A stretch of 49,977 nucleotides of DNA from Ochrobactrum sp. Q0168. Lineage in GTDB: Bacteria; Pseudomonadota; Alphaproteobacteria; Rhizobiales; Rhizobiaceae. Of this stretch, positions 36,841 through 45,309 are shown piece after piece. Positions within the stretch are counted from its first letter, which is position 1; each line of letters begins with the position of its first letter. Both the position numbers and the translations under genes were made by a program. The DNA lies in the NCBI RefSeq assembly GCF_016427605.1, contig NZ_JAELXQ010000024.1, forward strand, positions 1 to 49,977. Reading direction: 5' to 3'. Under the pieces are notes generated by a model. That model saw nothing but the letters and a program-made list of their open reading frames with translations, ran no database searches and was not told the origin of the DNA.

Positions 36841-36849
36841 TGCGTTTCG

Positions 36850-36881
36850 CCGATCCGATCATCTTTACGTGATCGGATCGG
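36850..36881. terminator. Bidirectional hairpin, 12-bp perfect stem
   Basis: Arms CCGATCCGATCA and TGATCGGATCGG are perfectly complementary around TCTTTACG. The stem lies 9 bp after the stop of the small membrane protein gene and contains the last codons of the convergent LysR gene, whose stop sits in the loop. It can serve both transcripts. No long U-tract. Confidence 0.65.
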
Positions 36882-37761
36882 TTCCATTGCTCGCAATCAG
36901 CCAGTCGGCCACTTCCCGTACGATTTTTCGCTGGTGACGGTCGGCAGGTCGCATCAGATAGAAATAGGCGTCCGACCGCATCATGTGGCTATGCACGGGC
37001 ACCAAAGTCCCGCTCGCAAGCTGTTCCTTGATCAGCCATGTCCAGCCGAGCGTGATGCCGATGCCTTGCGTTGCCGCGGCGACGCAAAGGCCGTAATCGC
37101 CGAGCCGCCATTCCAGCGCGCCGATGGGCGGCGACAGTCGGGCGTCGTGCCACCATTCCGGCCATCCCTGCCACTCGCGCATCGTATCTTCGATAGCAAG
37201 CAGCACAGGCGCTTCCTGCTCCATGATATTGGGCACACCCGGCGCTGATACCGGCACGACTTCCTCTCGTCCGAGGACCGTCAGATTGACGCCGATGGGG
37301 CGCTCTTTGCGATAAAACAATGCAAGGTCGAACTCATCGAGGCGCAAATGGGCGACGTCATCCGTTACGCGCAGCCGGATTTCGATGCCTGAGATCTCTG
37401 CTTTCAACTTGCCTATGCGCGAGAGAAACCACTGGTCGGCAATGCCGCGCGAACAGGCGATGGTGATCTGCCGGGGGCCTATCCACGCCCGAAGGCCATC
37501 TGTGACAGCGCTGAGATCGCCCAGGAGCCGACTGACTTCCGAGGCATAACTTTCACCCATGGCAGTCAGTTGTACGCCAACCGGCAGACGATTGAAGAGC
37601 TTTGAACCAATGAAGGCTTCCAGCTTGCCGATCTGTCGGCTGACGGCGCTCTGGGTAAGGCCCAGTTCCTGACCTGCACGGGAGAAACTGCCAAGTCTGG
37701 CCGCGCTGTCGAAAACCACCAGCGCATTGAGCGGGGGCATGGTTTGACGACCAACTGCCAA
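36865..37761 (-). CDS. LysR-family transcriptional regulator (GcvA-like)
   Basis: 298 residues from TTG 37761, which has GGAG eight bases upstream; the next ATG (37740) lacks an RBS. The helix-turn-helix reads FDSAARLGSFSRAGQELGLT..AVSRQIGKLEAFIGSKLFNR, with the PPLNALVVF opening of GcvA-like members. The effector domain is complete. It is monocistronic. A palindrome TTCTGACTTCAGAA at 37829-37842 lies upstream and may be its own operator. Target genes are not evident. Confidence 0.85.
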   Translation of the reverse strand: MAVGRQTMPPLNALVVFDSAARLGSFSRAGQELGLTQSAVSRQIGKLEAFIGSKLFNRLPVGVQLTAMGESYASEVSRLLGDLSAVTDGLRAWIGPRQITIACSRGIADQWFLSRIGKLKAEISGIEIRLRVTDDVAHLRLDEFDLALFYRKERPIGVNLTVLGREEVVPVSAPGVPNIMEQEAPVLLAIEDTMREWQGWPEWWHDARLSPPIGALEWRLGDYGLCVAAATQGIGITLGWTWLIKEQLASGTLVPVHSHMMRSDAYFYLMRPADRHQRKIVREVADWLIASNGTDPIT

Positions 37762-37828
37762 AGTTTTATCTCCATTTCGACGCGGTACCACGTTCCACAA
37801 GTCTGCGCTGCCTGCGAAAATGTAGTCA

Positions 37829-37842
37829 TTCTGACTTCAGAA
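37829..37842. promoter_or_regulatory. Palindrome upstream of the LysR gene
   Basis: TTCTGACTTCAGAA has perfect 6-bp arms around CT, 68 bp upstream of the LysR start. Candidate autoregulatory site. Confidence 0.35.
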
Positions 37843-38041
37843 AACTTGAAGACCATCAGAAATCAGGCGGCTTGCTGATAGGCCGGTTTCTCGTCAAGTT
37901 GCAACATTTTTCATAGTTGCGGAAGCAATTCGACAAACGTGTCCATCTGGAAGCCGAATAGGTCGCCCCCTTCAATCTCTACTTGACTGGTAATCAGATG
38001 GCGGTTCGTTAGTCGGTATTATTTTATTGATTTGGGAATAT

Positions 38042-38656
38042 TCATCTTTCCACGTGTCGCGAAAGAAATCTGTTAAGTTCTTTGTGTTGCGGTGCTCGGC
38101 CAGTGAAGGCTTCGACATAATATGGAACACGGGCTAGCCGCAGTGCAGTCTTTTCTTGCGTTCGAATAGAGATATAGCCAATCTGCACAAGATATATAGT
38201 GCGCGCGCGTACATCGGCTATGTCTTCATCAAATCCGAAACGTTCAAACATCCGCGAAAGACCCCGAAGACGCAATACGTCGGCCTTCTGCACTTCGTTT
38301 TCAACTTTTTCTGATTGAAGGGCCCAACTGCGGATCGCGAATTCAAAAGCAGGGTCAAATAGATCGCTATCAAACCAGCAATCAAAAACGTTCAAAACGG
38401 CTTCTTCGATTGTTTCTGCATAGGCGTTTGTCTGTCGCAGTAGAGCACCTGTATTCTTATCGCGCCAACGCGCGATAAGAGTGTCGAGCAATTCTCGACG
38501 GTCCTTGAAGAACCAGTAGAAACTGGTGCGTGACAGATCGAGCCGCTTGGCCAGTGATAAAATGCGCACGGCCTCCACGCCGCTTTCGATCAGTGCATCA
38601 TAAGCCGCTTTAAGCCAGATGTCGGGCGATCCGCGCCATCCTGTTTCGTTTGTCAT
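38042..38656 (-). CDS. TetR-family transcriptional regulator
   Basis: 204 residues from ATG 38656 (GGAAC six bases upstream). The N-terminal HTH is AYDALIESGVEAVRILSLAKRL, then DLSRTSFYWFFKDRRELLDTLIARW, characteristic of TetR. The C-terminal ligand domain is all-helical. It is divergent from the StcD/DgcA-like demethylase gene and probably controls it; an inverted repeat in the 154-bp gap is a candidate operator. The ligand could be a betaine or methylated amino acid, by context only. Confidence 0.85.
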   Translation of the reverse strand: MTNETGWRGSPDIWLKAAYDALIESGVEAVRILSLAKRLDLSRTSFYWFFKDRRELLDTLIARWRDKNTGALLRQTNAYAETIEEAVLNVFDCWFDSDLFDPAFEFAIRSWALQSEKVENEVQKADVLRLRGLSRMFERFGFDEDIADVRARTIYLVQIGYISIRTQEKTALRLARVPYYVEAFTGRAPQHKELNRFLSRHVER

Positions 38657-38694
38657 CGGTCGTTCCATAGTGTCAGTTCTACCAGACAATCGAC

Positions 38695-38714
38695 GTTTGG
38701 CAAGAAGACCAAAC
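38695..38714. promoter_or_regulatory. Inverted repeat between TetR and demethylase genes
   Basis: GTTTGG and CCAAAC flank eight bases in the divergent promoter region. A smaller TGTC-N10-GACA repeat (38671-38688) lies beside it, nearer the TetR start. A plausible -35 TTGACG for the demethylase gene is at 38753-38758. TetR operator by position. Confidence 0.4.
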
Positions 38715-38810
38715 AGCTTTGTACGGCAATATGACACTTATGATTATTAAATTGACGGTTATGTACATTTCCAGCTAGCCTTGCTGAAAACCACAAATGG
38801 GAACGATCGA

Positions 38811-40847
38811 ATGTCAGCCGATCCGCTGTTGCAGCTGCTTACCATCAAGCATCTGACGCTTCGTAACCGCATCATGCTCACCTCACATGAGCCAGCCTAT
38901 GCAGATGACGGCATGCCGAAGGAGCGTTACCGCGCTTATCACGTCGAACGGGCCAAGGCCGGTATCGCACTGACGATGACGGCAGGCTCAGCCTCGGTGT
39001 CAAAGGACAGTCCGCCTGCTTTCAACAATGTGCTGGCATACAAGGACGAGGTGGTGCCCTGGTTGCGGATGCTGGCGGATGAGTGCCATGAGCACGGCGC
39101 GGCGGTGATGATCCAGCTTACCCATCTCGGTCGCCGCACCCGCTGGGACAAGGGCGACTGGCTGCCCTCCGTGTCGTCGACTGCAAAGCACGAACCGGCC
39201 CATCGCGCTTACCCCAAGCGGGCCGAAGACTGGGACATTGAGCGCATCATCCGCGATTATGCCGATGCGGCGGAGCGGATGAAAGCTGCCGGTCTCGACG
39301 GTCTGGAACTGGAAGCCTATGGCCACCTGCTCGACCAGTTCTGGTCGCCGCTGACCAATGAGCTCGATGGCGATTACGGCGGTTCGCTCGACAATCGGCT
39401 GCGGTTTTCGTTTCAGGTTTTGAGCGCCATTCGCGAGCGGGTCGGCCCGAATTTTCTGGTCGGCATTCGTTATGTGGCCGATGAGACGCTTGAAGGCGGC
39501 CTGACACGGGCGGATGGTCTGGAGATTTCCCGCAGGCTGAAGGACAGCGGTCTGGTCGATTTTCTCAATGTCATTCGCGGCCATATTGAAACCGATGCCG
39601 GTCTCACCGACGTCATTCCCATTCAGGGCATGCCGAGTGCGCCGCATCTGGATTTCGCGGGCGAAATCCGGTCCAGCACCGGAATAGCGACGTTTCATGC
39701 CTCCAAGATTCAGGATGTGGCAACAGCGCGCCATGCCATTGCATCCGGCAAGCTCGACATGGTCGGCATGACGCGTGCCCATATGACCGATCCGCATATC
39801 GTGCGCAAAATCCTTGAAAAGCGGGAAGAGGAAATCCGCCCCTGCGTCGGCGCGAATTACTGCCTCGACCGGATTTATCAGGGCGGTGCAGCCTATTGCA
39901 TCCATAATCCCGCCACGGGTCGCGAGACCTCGATGCCGCATGTGGTCAACAAGGCTGAACAAAGCCGCCGCATCGTGGTTGTCGGTGCGGGTCCCGCCGG
40001 GCTGGAAGTCGCGCGCGTCAGCGCCGAGCGCGGCCATAAGGTCGTGGTCTTCGAGGCGGCGAGCCAGCCGGGCGGTCAGGTGCGGCTGACAGCGCAAAGC
40101 CCGCGCCGTCGCGAGATGATGGGCGTCATCGACTGGCGCATGGCGCAGTGCGAAAAGCTCGGCGTCGATTTTCGCTTCAATGCCTGGGCCGAGGCCGACA
40201 CGGTAACGGCGGAAGCGCCGGATGTGGCGATCATAGCGACCGGCGGCATGCCGGAAATGAACCTGCTTGGCGCGGGCAACGAGCTTGCCGTTTCCGCCTG
40301 GGACATCATTTCCGGTGATGTGCGTCCCGGTACCAATGCGCTGGTCTTTGACGAGGCGGGAGATCATGCCGGGCTTCAGGCCGCGGAATTCATCGCCAAT
40401 GCGGGCGGCAAGGTCGAGATCATGACTGCCGACCGCACATTCGCACCGGAAGTTATGGGCATGAACCTCGTGCCCTATATGCGAAGCCTGCAAAAGAAGG
40501 ATGTCACTTTCACCGTCGGCTATCGGCTGGAAGGCATTCACCGCGACGGCAACAGGCTCGTTGCGCGGATCGGCAGCGATTATGGCGCGCCTGTCAGCGA
40601 GCGCGAATTTGACCAGATCGTCATCAATGACGGTACACGTCCCATGGATACGCTGTATTTCGAGCTGAAACCCCTGTCCCGCAACCTCGGCGCGGTGGAT
40701 TACGACGCCCTGATCGAAGGGCGCAGGCAGGCCGTTGTCAGAAATGCGCAAGGCGCTTTCGAGCTTTACCGGATTGGCGATGCCGTTACGGCCCGTAACA
40801 CCCATGCGGCCATTTATGACGGGTTGCGGCTGGGCAAGGATCTGTAG
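38811..40847 (+). CDS. NADH:flavin oxidoreductase, StcD/DgcA-like N-demethylase
   Basis: 678 residues. Residues 1-340 form an old-yellow-enzyme-type FMN barrel; about 385 onwards carries an FAD/NAD domain with VVVGAGPAGLEV, and a second nucleotide site follows. This is the trimethylamine dehydrogenase/dienoyl-CoA reductase architecture. Between them is the iron-sulfur segment PCVGANYCLDRIY..YCIHNP: Cys345, Cys351 and Cys363 are present but the second canonical Cys is Ala348. Close relatives demethylate N-methylproline (stachydrine pathway) or dimethylglycine. The context (TetR, amino-acid importer, PurU, ETF) supports N-demethylation. The exact substrate is not determined. GGGAACG precedes ATG 38811. 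Confidence 0.85.
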   Translation: MSADPLLQLLTIKHLTLRNRIMLTSHEPAYADDGMPKERYRAYHVERAKAGIALTMTAGSASVSKDSPPAFNNVLAYKDEVVPWLRMLADECHEHGAAVMIQLTHLGRRTRWDKGDWLPSVSSTAKHEPAHRAYPKRAEDWDIERIIRDYADAAERMKAAGLDGLELEAYGHLLDQFWSPLTNELDGDYGGSLDNRLRFSFQVLSAIRERVGPNFLVGIRYVADETLEGGLTRADGLEISRRLKDSGLVDFLNVIRGHIETDAGLTDVIPIQGMPSAPHLDFAGEIRSSTGIATFHASKIQDVATARHAIASGKLDMVGMTRAHMTDPHIVRKILEKREEEIRPCVGANYCLDRIYQGGAAYCIHNPATGRETSMPHVVNKAEQSRRIVVVGAGPAGLEVARVSAERGHKVVVFEAASQPGGQVRLTAQSPRRREMMGVIDWRMAQCEKLGVDFRFNAWAEADTVTAEAPDVAIIATGGMPEMNLLGAGNELAVSAWDIISGDVRPGTNALVFDEAGDHAGLQAAEFIANAGGKVEIMTADRTFAPEVMGMNLVPYMRSLQKKDVTFTVGYRLEGIHRDGNRLVARIGSDYGAPVSEREFDQIVINDGTRPMDTLYFELKPLSRNLGAVDYDALIEGRRQAVVRNAQGAFELYRIGDAVTARNTHAAIYDGLRLGKDL

Positions 40848-40857
40848 TCAGAGGCAT

Positions 40858-40884
40858 GACCTCATAACTAAGAGTTATGAAGTC
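40858..40884. promoter_or_regulatory. Near-perfect 27-bp palindrome after the demethylase gene
   Basis: Core arms TCATAACT and AGTTATGA around AAG are perfect. With GAC on the left and GTC on the right the symmetry extends to 12-bp arms with one mismatch. It begins 11 bp after the stop codon; ATTTTTTG follows 7 bp later. It may be an operator for the importer genes or a terminator. The AT-rich stem favours an operator. Confidence 0.5.
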
Positions 40885-41006
40885 GTAGACATTTTTTGCC
40901 TTTGTATTCTTTCCAGCGGTCACTATCGTGATGAAGATAAAGGGAACGTCGGCGGCATAATAAATAATCAAGGTTCCGCCAGAACGAGCATAGATCCAGC
41001 GTGTCT

Positions 41007-41027
41007 TGCAGGCATTTCCGGCCTGCA
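41007..41027. repeat. Inverted repeat in the leader of the importer operon
   Basis: TGCAGGC and GCCTGCA flank seven bases, 55 bp before the ATPase start. It can fold into a hairpin in the mRNA leader. Function unknown. Confidence 0.35.
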
Positions 41028-41081
41028 TCCGCGTAAAGATGGGACTGTCGCGATGAACGATAAAAAAGGGGAGTGCGGTTA

Positions 41082-41894
41082 TTGAACGCAATGCGACCGA
41101 CTTTGGTGTCAGGGTCTGCTGGCGTGGAAAATGCGCCTGCCTCCGCATCGAAACTCATACGCCTTGAGGGGTTGAGCAAACATTTCGGGGCGCATCTCGT
41201 CCTTGAGAATATCGATCTGGAAGTTGCGCAAGGCGAAGTGCTGGCAATCATCGGTCCCAGCGGCTCGGGCAAGAGCACGCTTCTGCGTTGCATCAATTAT
41301 CTGGAAAGGCCGGATGGTGGTCTCCTGACGGTCGGCAAGGTGAAGCTCGACGCCACTCAGGCGCCGCGTGCTGCGCAGCTGAAAGAGTTGCGCAATACGA
41401 TTGGCATGGTGTTCCAGTCATTCAATCTGTTCCCGCATATGAGCGTTCTGCGCAATGTCAGCCTGCCGCAGGAGCGCGTGCTGGGCCGCAGCCGCGCGGA
41501 AGCCGAGGAGCGGGCGATCCAGCTTCTCGAACGCGTCGGTCTTGCTGACAAGGCGACGCAATATCCCGGCCGTTGTTCTGGCGGTCAGCAACAGCGCATC
41601 GCCATTGCGCGCTCGCTGGCGCTCAATCCGCAGGTGATGCTGTTCGACGAGCCGACCTCGGCGCTCGATCCTGAACTGGGGCTTGAGGTACTTGCCGTCA
41701 TGCGCGAGCTTGCCGAAAGCGGCATGACCATGCTCGTGGTGACCCATGAAATGGGCTTCGCGGAAAATGTCTCTGATACGGTCATGATCATGGCTGATGG
41801 GCGCATCACCGAGAAGGGCGCATCGAAGGATGTCATGCGCAATCCGCAAGAGGAACGCACGAAGCGGTTTCTTCGTGCGGTGCATGACCGATGA
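41082..41894 (+). CDS. Polar amino-acid-type ABC transporter ATPase
   Basis: 270 residues from TTG 41082, which has GGGGAG eight bases upstream; ATG 41091 is the alternative. Walker [12 protein letters not shown], Walker [13 protein letters not shown] and the H-loop VVTHEMGFA are intact. The signature begins CSGGQQQR instead of the usual LSGGQ. It is closest to the GlnQ/HisP type. First gene of a four-gene importer operon with two permeases and a family 3 binding protein, next to the demethylase gene, so it may import a methylated amino acid or betaine. Confidence 0.88.
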   Translation: MNAMRPTLVSGSAGVENAPASASKLIRLEGLSKHFGAHLVLENIDLEVAQGEVLAIIGPSGSGKSTLLRCINYLERPDGGLLTVGKVKLDATQAPRAAQLKELRNTIGMVFQSFNLFPHMSVLRNVSLPQERVLGRSRAEAEERAIQLLERVGLADKATQYPGRCSGGQQQRIAIARSLALNPQVMLFDEPTSALDPELGLEVLAVMRELAESGMTMLVVTHEMGFAENVSDTVMIMADGRITEKGASKDVMRNPQEERTKRFLRAVHDR

Positions 41895-42535
41895 CAGCGG
41901 ACAATGTTCTCCTCATCCTGAGCGGCCTGCCATGGACCATAGCGCTGACCTTGGGTTCCTTCGCAATTGGCTGCATTCTCGGCGTCCCGCTTCTTGCCGC
42001 GCGTCAGGCGCGCCTCGCACCAGTACGGTGGATCGCGGCTGGGCTGATCCAGATCGTGCGCGCCCTGCCGCCGATCCTCTGGCTGTTCATCATCTTCTTC
42101 GGCATTGGCATGGGCATCATGCCGATCAATCCGTTTGTGGCGGCGCTGATCGGTCTTGGGCTGATCGCATCGGCCAATATGGCTGAAATCTATCGCGGCG
42201 CGCTGGCCTCTCTTCACCATGGCCAGTGGGAAGCGGCGACGGCGTTGAATTTCGGCACCCGCCACACGCTGGTTGATGTGGTCGCGCCGCAGGCCTTTCG
42301 TGTCGCGCTGCCATCGGCGGCGAGCTATCTGATCGGGCTGATGAAGGAAACCGCCGTTGCCTCGACCATCGGTGTCGCGGATCTCGCCTTCCGGGGCAAT
42401 CAGGTGTCGCAGCTCACCTTCAAGGGCATCGAGGTTTTCGCGCTGGTCGGCCTGTTCTACATCTTCCTGAGCCTCCCTGTCGCGTGGCTGTCGCGCTCTG
42501 CCGACAGCTATCTGAGAGCAAAGGTGGCACGCTGA
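41891..42535 (+). CDS. Polar amino-acid-type ABC permease 1
   Basis: 214 residues with about five membrane segments and the HisM/HisQ-type loop [45 protein letters not shown] is also typical. Overlaps the ATPase gene by 4 bp (ATGA) and the next permease gene by one base. Confidence 0.88.
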   Translation: MTADNVLLILSGLPWTIALTLGSFAIGCILGVPLLAARQARLAPVRWIAAGLIQIVRALPPILWLFIIFFGIGMGIMPINPFVAALIGLGLIASANMAEIYRGALASLHHGQWEAATALNFGTRHTLVDVVAPQAFRVALPSAASYLIGLMKETAVASTIGVADLAFRGNQVSQLTFKGIEVFALVGLFYIFLSLPVAWLSRSADSYLRAKVAR

Positions 42536-43197
42536 TGTTTCCAACCTCTGAAGAATTCTACGAATGGATGCCTGCGCTGCTCGGCGGGTTGCAAATCAGC
42601 TTGCAGGTGGCGGCGCTGAGCCTCGCCATCGGCATTCCGCTTGGGCTTCTGCTGGCGCTGGGCGTCGGTGCAAAATCGCGCTTCAATCGCTATCTGAGCC
42701 TGTTTCTGGTCGAGATCGGGCGCGGCGCTCCGGCGCTGGTGCTGTTGCAGTTCATATATTTCGGCCTGCCTGCGACGGGTCTGACGATGACTTCATTTTC
42801 TGCTGCCGTGGTGGCGCTGGCCTGGAATACGGGCGCTTACACGAGCGAGATCATTCGCGCGAGCTTGCAATCGATCCATCACGGCCAGCGCGAGGCGGCA
42901 GAGGCGATGGGCTTCAATGCGCTTGACGAACTGCGCTTTGTCCTGCTGCCACAGGCTCTGCGCGTGGCGCTTCCCGCGCTCCTGGGCTTCGCGATCCTGA
43001 TTTTTCAGGGCACGTCGCTCTGCTTCACGATTGCCCTGCCGGAACTCGTCAGCAACGCCTACGAAATCGGGTCCAACACGTTCCGCTATATGCCTGCCTT
43101 GCTGCTGGCCGGCTTGCTCTATGCCACGATCTGCGTTCCGGCAGCATGGATCGTTTCCTATGTGGAGAAGCGCTCATCCGCTTACGCCACCCGATAA
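42535..43197 (+). CDS. Polar amino-acid-type ABC permease 2
   Basis: 220 residues; EAA loop MGFNALDELRFVLLPQALRVALP and the FLVEIGRGAPALVLLQFIYFGLP helix are hallmarks. The ATG at 42535 overlaps the upstream TGA. It forms a heterodimeric channel with permease 1. Confidence 0.88.
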   Translation: MFPTSEEFYEWMPALLGGLQISLQVAALSLAIGIPLGLLLALGVGAKSRFNRYLSLFLVEIGRGAPALVLLQFIYFGLPATGLTMTSFSAAVVALAWNTGAYTSEIIRASLQSIHHGQREAAEAMGFNALDELRFVLLPQALRVALPALLGFAILIFQGTSLCFTIALPELVSNAYEIGSNTFRYMPALLLAGLLYATICVPAAWIVSYVEKRSSAYATR

Positions 43198-43244
43198 AAC
43201 CCAACGCAACAATAAATGCCCACAACAATAAAGGGGAGTAGCAG

Positions 43245-44078
43245 ATGAAAAATGGGATGATACGCAAAGGTGTTCTCGGCGCCGCATTGCTTATGGGCCT
43301 GTCTTCGGCAGCGTTCGCAGAGGATTGCAAGCCGAAGCATGAGTTCAAAACCATCACGCCGGGCACACTGACGATTGCCGTCACCACCTATGCACCGCAT
43401 TCCTTCATGGATGAGAGCGGCAAGCTGAAGGGTCTTGATGGCGATATCGCAACCGAATTCGCCAAACGCGAATGCCTGACCGTCAAGCCGGTCGCCGTCG
43501 ATCCAGCCGCGGCCATCCAGTATGTGCTGTCGGGTCAGGCCGATATCACCACTGGCGACTGGTATCGCACCGCCGAACGCGCCAAGGTGATGAACCTTTC
43601 CTATCCGCTCTATAAGGACCAGATGGGTCTTTATTCCAAGGATGGCGCCAAGACTGTCGAGGAACTGGTCGGCAAGAATGTCGGTACCGTTCAGGGCTAT
43701 CTCTGGGTCACCGATGCCAAGAAACTTCTGGGTGCAAAACTGCGCCTTTATCCGAACTCCGTGAACATGCATCAGGATCTTGCATCCGGGCGCATCGACA
43801 TCGGCATCGACGGTTATTCGACCGGCGCTTATGCGGCCAAGAATGGCACGCTCAAGGATATCAAGGTCGAGGTTGCACAGCCTGATCCGCGCATCCGCGC
43901 CACCAAGGAAGCGGCGCAGGCAAGCCTGCCTTATGCCAAGAGCGCGACAGATTTCGGTGCGGCACTCGATGCCAATATCGAGGAAATGCACAAGGACGGC
44001 ACGATTGCCAAAATCCTGAAGTCCTACGGTCTCGATGAAAGCGCCGGTGACACCGGTGCGCCGAAGCTCATCGAGTAA
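43245..44078 (+). CDS. Family 3 ABC substrate-binding protein
   Basis: 277 residues with a Sec signal peptide (about 25 residues, ending SSAAFAEDC). The two-lobed family 3 pattern is clear: GTLTIAVTTYAPHSFMDESGKLKGLDGDIATEFAK, then LSGQADITTGDWYRTAERAKVMNLSYPLY. In place of the usual Arg-Asp ligand anchors, lobe 1 is rich in aromatic residues (Tyr, Trp), which could suit a methylated cationic ligand; this is inference. An RBS, AAGGGGAG, precedes ATG. Last gene of the importer operon, followed by a strong hairpin. Confidence 0.87.
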   Translation: MKNGMIRKGVLGAALLMGLSSAAFAEDCKPKHEFKTITPGTLTIAVTTYAPHSFMDESGKLKGLDGDIATEFAKRECLTVKPVAVDPAAAIQYVLSGQADITTGDWYRTAERAKVMNLSYPLYKDQMGLYSKDGAKTVEELVGKNVGTVQGYLWVTDAKKLLGAKLRLYPNSVNMHQDLASGRIDIGIDGYSTGAYAAKNGTLKDIKVEVAQPDPRIRATKEAAQASLPYAKSATDFGAALDANIEEMHKDGTIAKILKSYGLDESAGDTGAPKLIE

Positions 44079-44092
44079 TTCCATCATCATGA

Positions 44093-44122
44093 GCGGATGC
44101 GGCGGCTGACAGCCGCATCCGC
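44093..44122 (+). promoter_or_regulatory. Strong intercistronic hairpin after the binding-protein gene
   Basis: Arms GCGGATGCGGC and GCCGCATCCGC are perfect over 11 bp; a smaller alternative palindrome GCGGCTG-A-CAGCCGC is nested in it. It lies 14 bp after the binding-protein stop and 37 bp before the reductase gene. It probably stabilises the binding-protein mRNA or partly ends transcription. Confidence 0.55.
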
Positions 44123-44159
44123 AACCACCTGCATAATGGCATATTGCGGAGGTGCCGCC

Positions 44160-45290
44160 ATGGCGCTCGATCACTATTTCCTTCTCGGTCGTTCCGGTCT
44201 TCGTGTCAGCCGTCTGGCGCTTGGTACGATGACTTTCGGCAATGCCGGAATCAGGGGGATCGGCGGGTCGTGGGGCACCGACGAGGGCAATGCGCGGGCC
44301 ATTTTCGACCGCTATCTGGAAGCGGGCGGTAATTTCATCGACACGGCGGATTCCTATGGGGCGGGTCTCAGCGAAACTTTGGTCGGCAAGTTCGTCGAGG
44401 AAGCTGGCGCACGGGATCGCGTGGTCATTGCGACCAAATATTCGAACAATCTGCAGCCGGGCAATCCCAATGCCGGCGGCAATGGCCGCAAGAACATGAT
44501 GCGGGCGGTCAACCAGTCGCTGAAGCGACTGAAGACCGATTATATCGATCTCTATATGGTGCATACCTGGGACGGGATGACCCCCGTGGAGGAGGTAATG
44601 CGCGGCTTCGATGATTTGATCCGTGCGGGTAAAATCCGCTATTGCGGCCTTTCCGACGTGCCCGCTTGGTATGCGGCGCGGGCGCAAACCTGGGCGGAAG
44701 CGCATGCGCTTTCGCAGCCGATCGGCCTTCAACTGCCCTATTCGCTGGTCGAGCGCAGCATCGAGCAGGAATTCGTGCCGCTCGGTCAAAATCTCGGCCT
44801 TGGCATCACCGCATGGAGCCCGCTGGCCATGGGGCTTCTGTCGGGTAAATATCGCGCGGGCGGCGAGGGTCGCCTGAACCGCGACAATGCCGAAGGGCTG
44901 GGGCTTTTCACCGAACGCAACACCCGCATCGTCACGGCGCTGGCCGAGGTTGCAGATGCCATGGACAAGCCGATGGCGCAGGTCGCCCTCAACTGGGTGG
45001 TGACACAGCCGGGCATTGCGGCAGCCATTATCGGCGCAAGCAAGCTTGCGCAGCTCGACGACAATCTGGGTGCGCTCGCATTGACAATTCCGGATGAATT
45101 GCGTGCCAGACTGGAGGGTGCAAGCGCCCTTCAACCCACTTATCCCTATTCGCTTTTCGCGCCGGATTATCAGGCGGGCATTCTCAACACCGGCGTTTCG
45201 GTCGGTGACAAGCCTGCCGGTTATCAGCACCCGCATTTCGTCCCGAAGGTCGGTGAATACGCTTTCGGAAAACCTCCCAAGAACGACTGA
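44160..45290 (+). CDS. Aldo/keto reductase
   Basis: 376 residues, (beta/alpha)8 barrel. The catalytic tetrad is complete: Asp61 and Tyr66 in DTADSYG, Lys93 in IATKYSNN, His135 in YMVHTWD. GTMTFGNAG and the NADPH-binding VTQPGIAAAIIGASKLAQLDDNL region are typical. GGAGG eight bases before ATG 44160. It lies between the importer and purU genes; it may reduce an aldehyde formed during demethylation, which is a guess from context. Confidence 0.88.
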   Translation: MALDHYFLLGRSGLRVSRLALGTMTFGNAGIRGIGGSWGTDEGNARAIFDRYLEAGGNFIDTADSYGAGLSETLVGKFVEEAGARDRVVIATKYSNNLQPGNPNAGGNGRKNMMRAVNQSLKRLKTDYIDLYMVHTWDGMTPVEEVMRGFDDLIRAGKIRYCGLSDVPAWYAARAQTWAEAHALSQPIGLQLPYSLVERSIEQEFVPLGQNLGLGITAWSPLAMGLLSGKYRAGGEGRLNRDNAEGLGLFTERNTRIVTALAEVADAMDKPMAQVALNWVVTQPGIAAAIIGASKLAQLDDNLGALALTIPDELRARLEGASALQPTYPYSLFAPDYQAGILNTGVSVGDKPAGYQHPHFVPKVGEYAFGKPPKND

Positions 45291-45309
45291 TCAGTCTTAA
45301 GGAACCACC

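Noticed and set aside
39000..40805. 601-residue open frame on the minus strand
   Set aside because: Antisense shadow of the StcD/DgcA-like gene; rich in Arg and His as expected for GC-rich complementary frames.
43182..45236. 684-residue open frame on the minus strand
   Set aside because: It is antisense to the binding-protein and aldo/keto reductase genes, which have full family motifs; its own sequence shows no domain.
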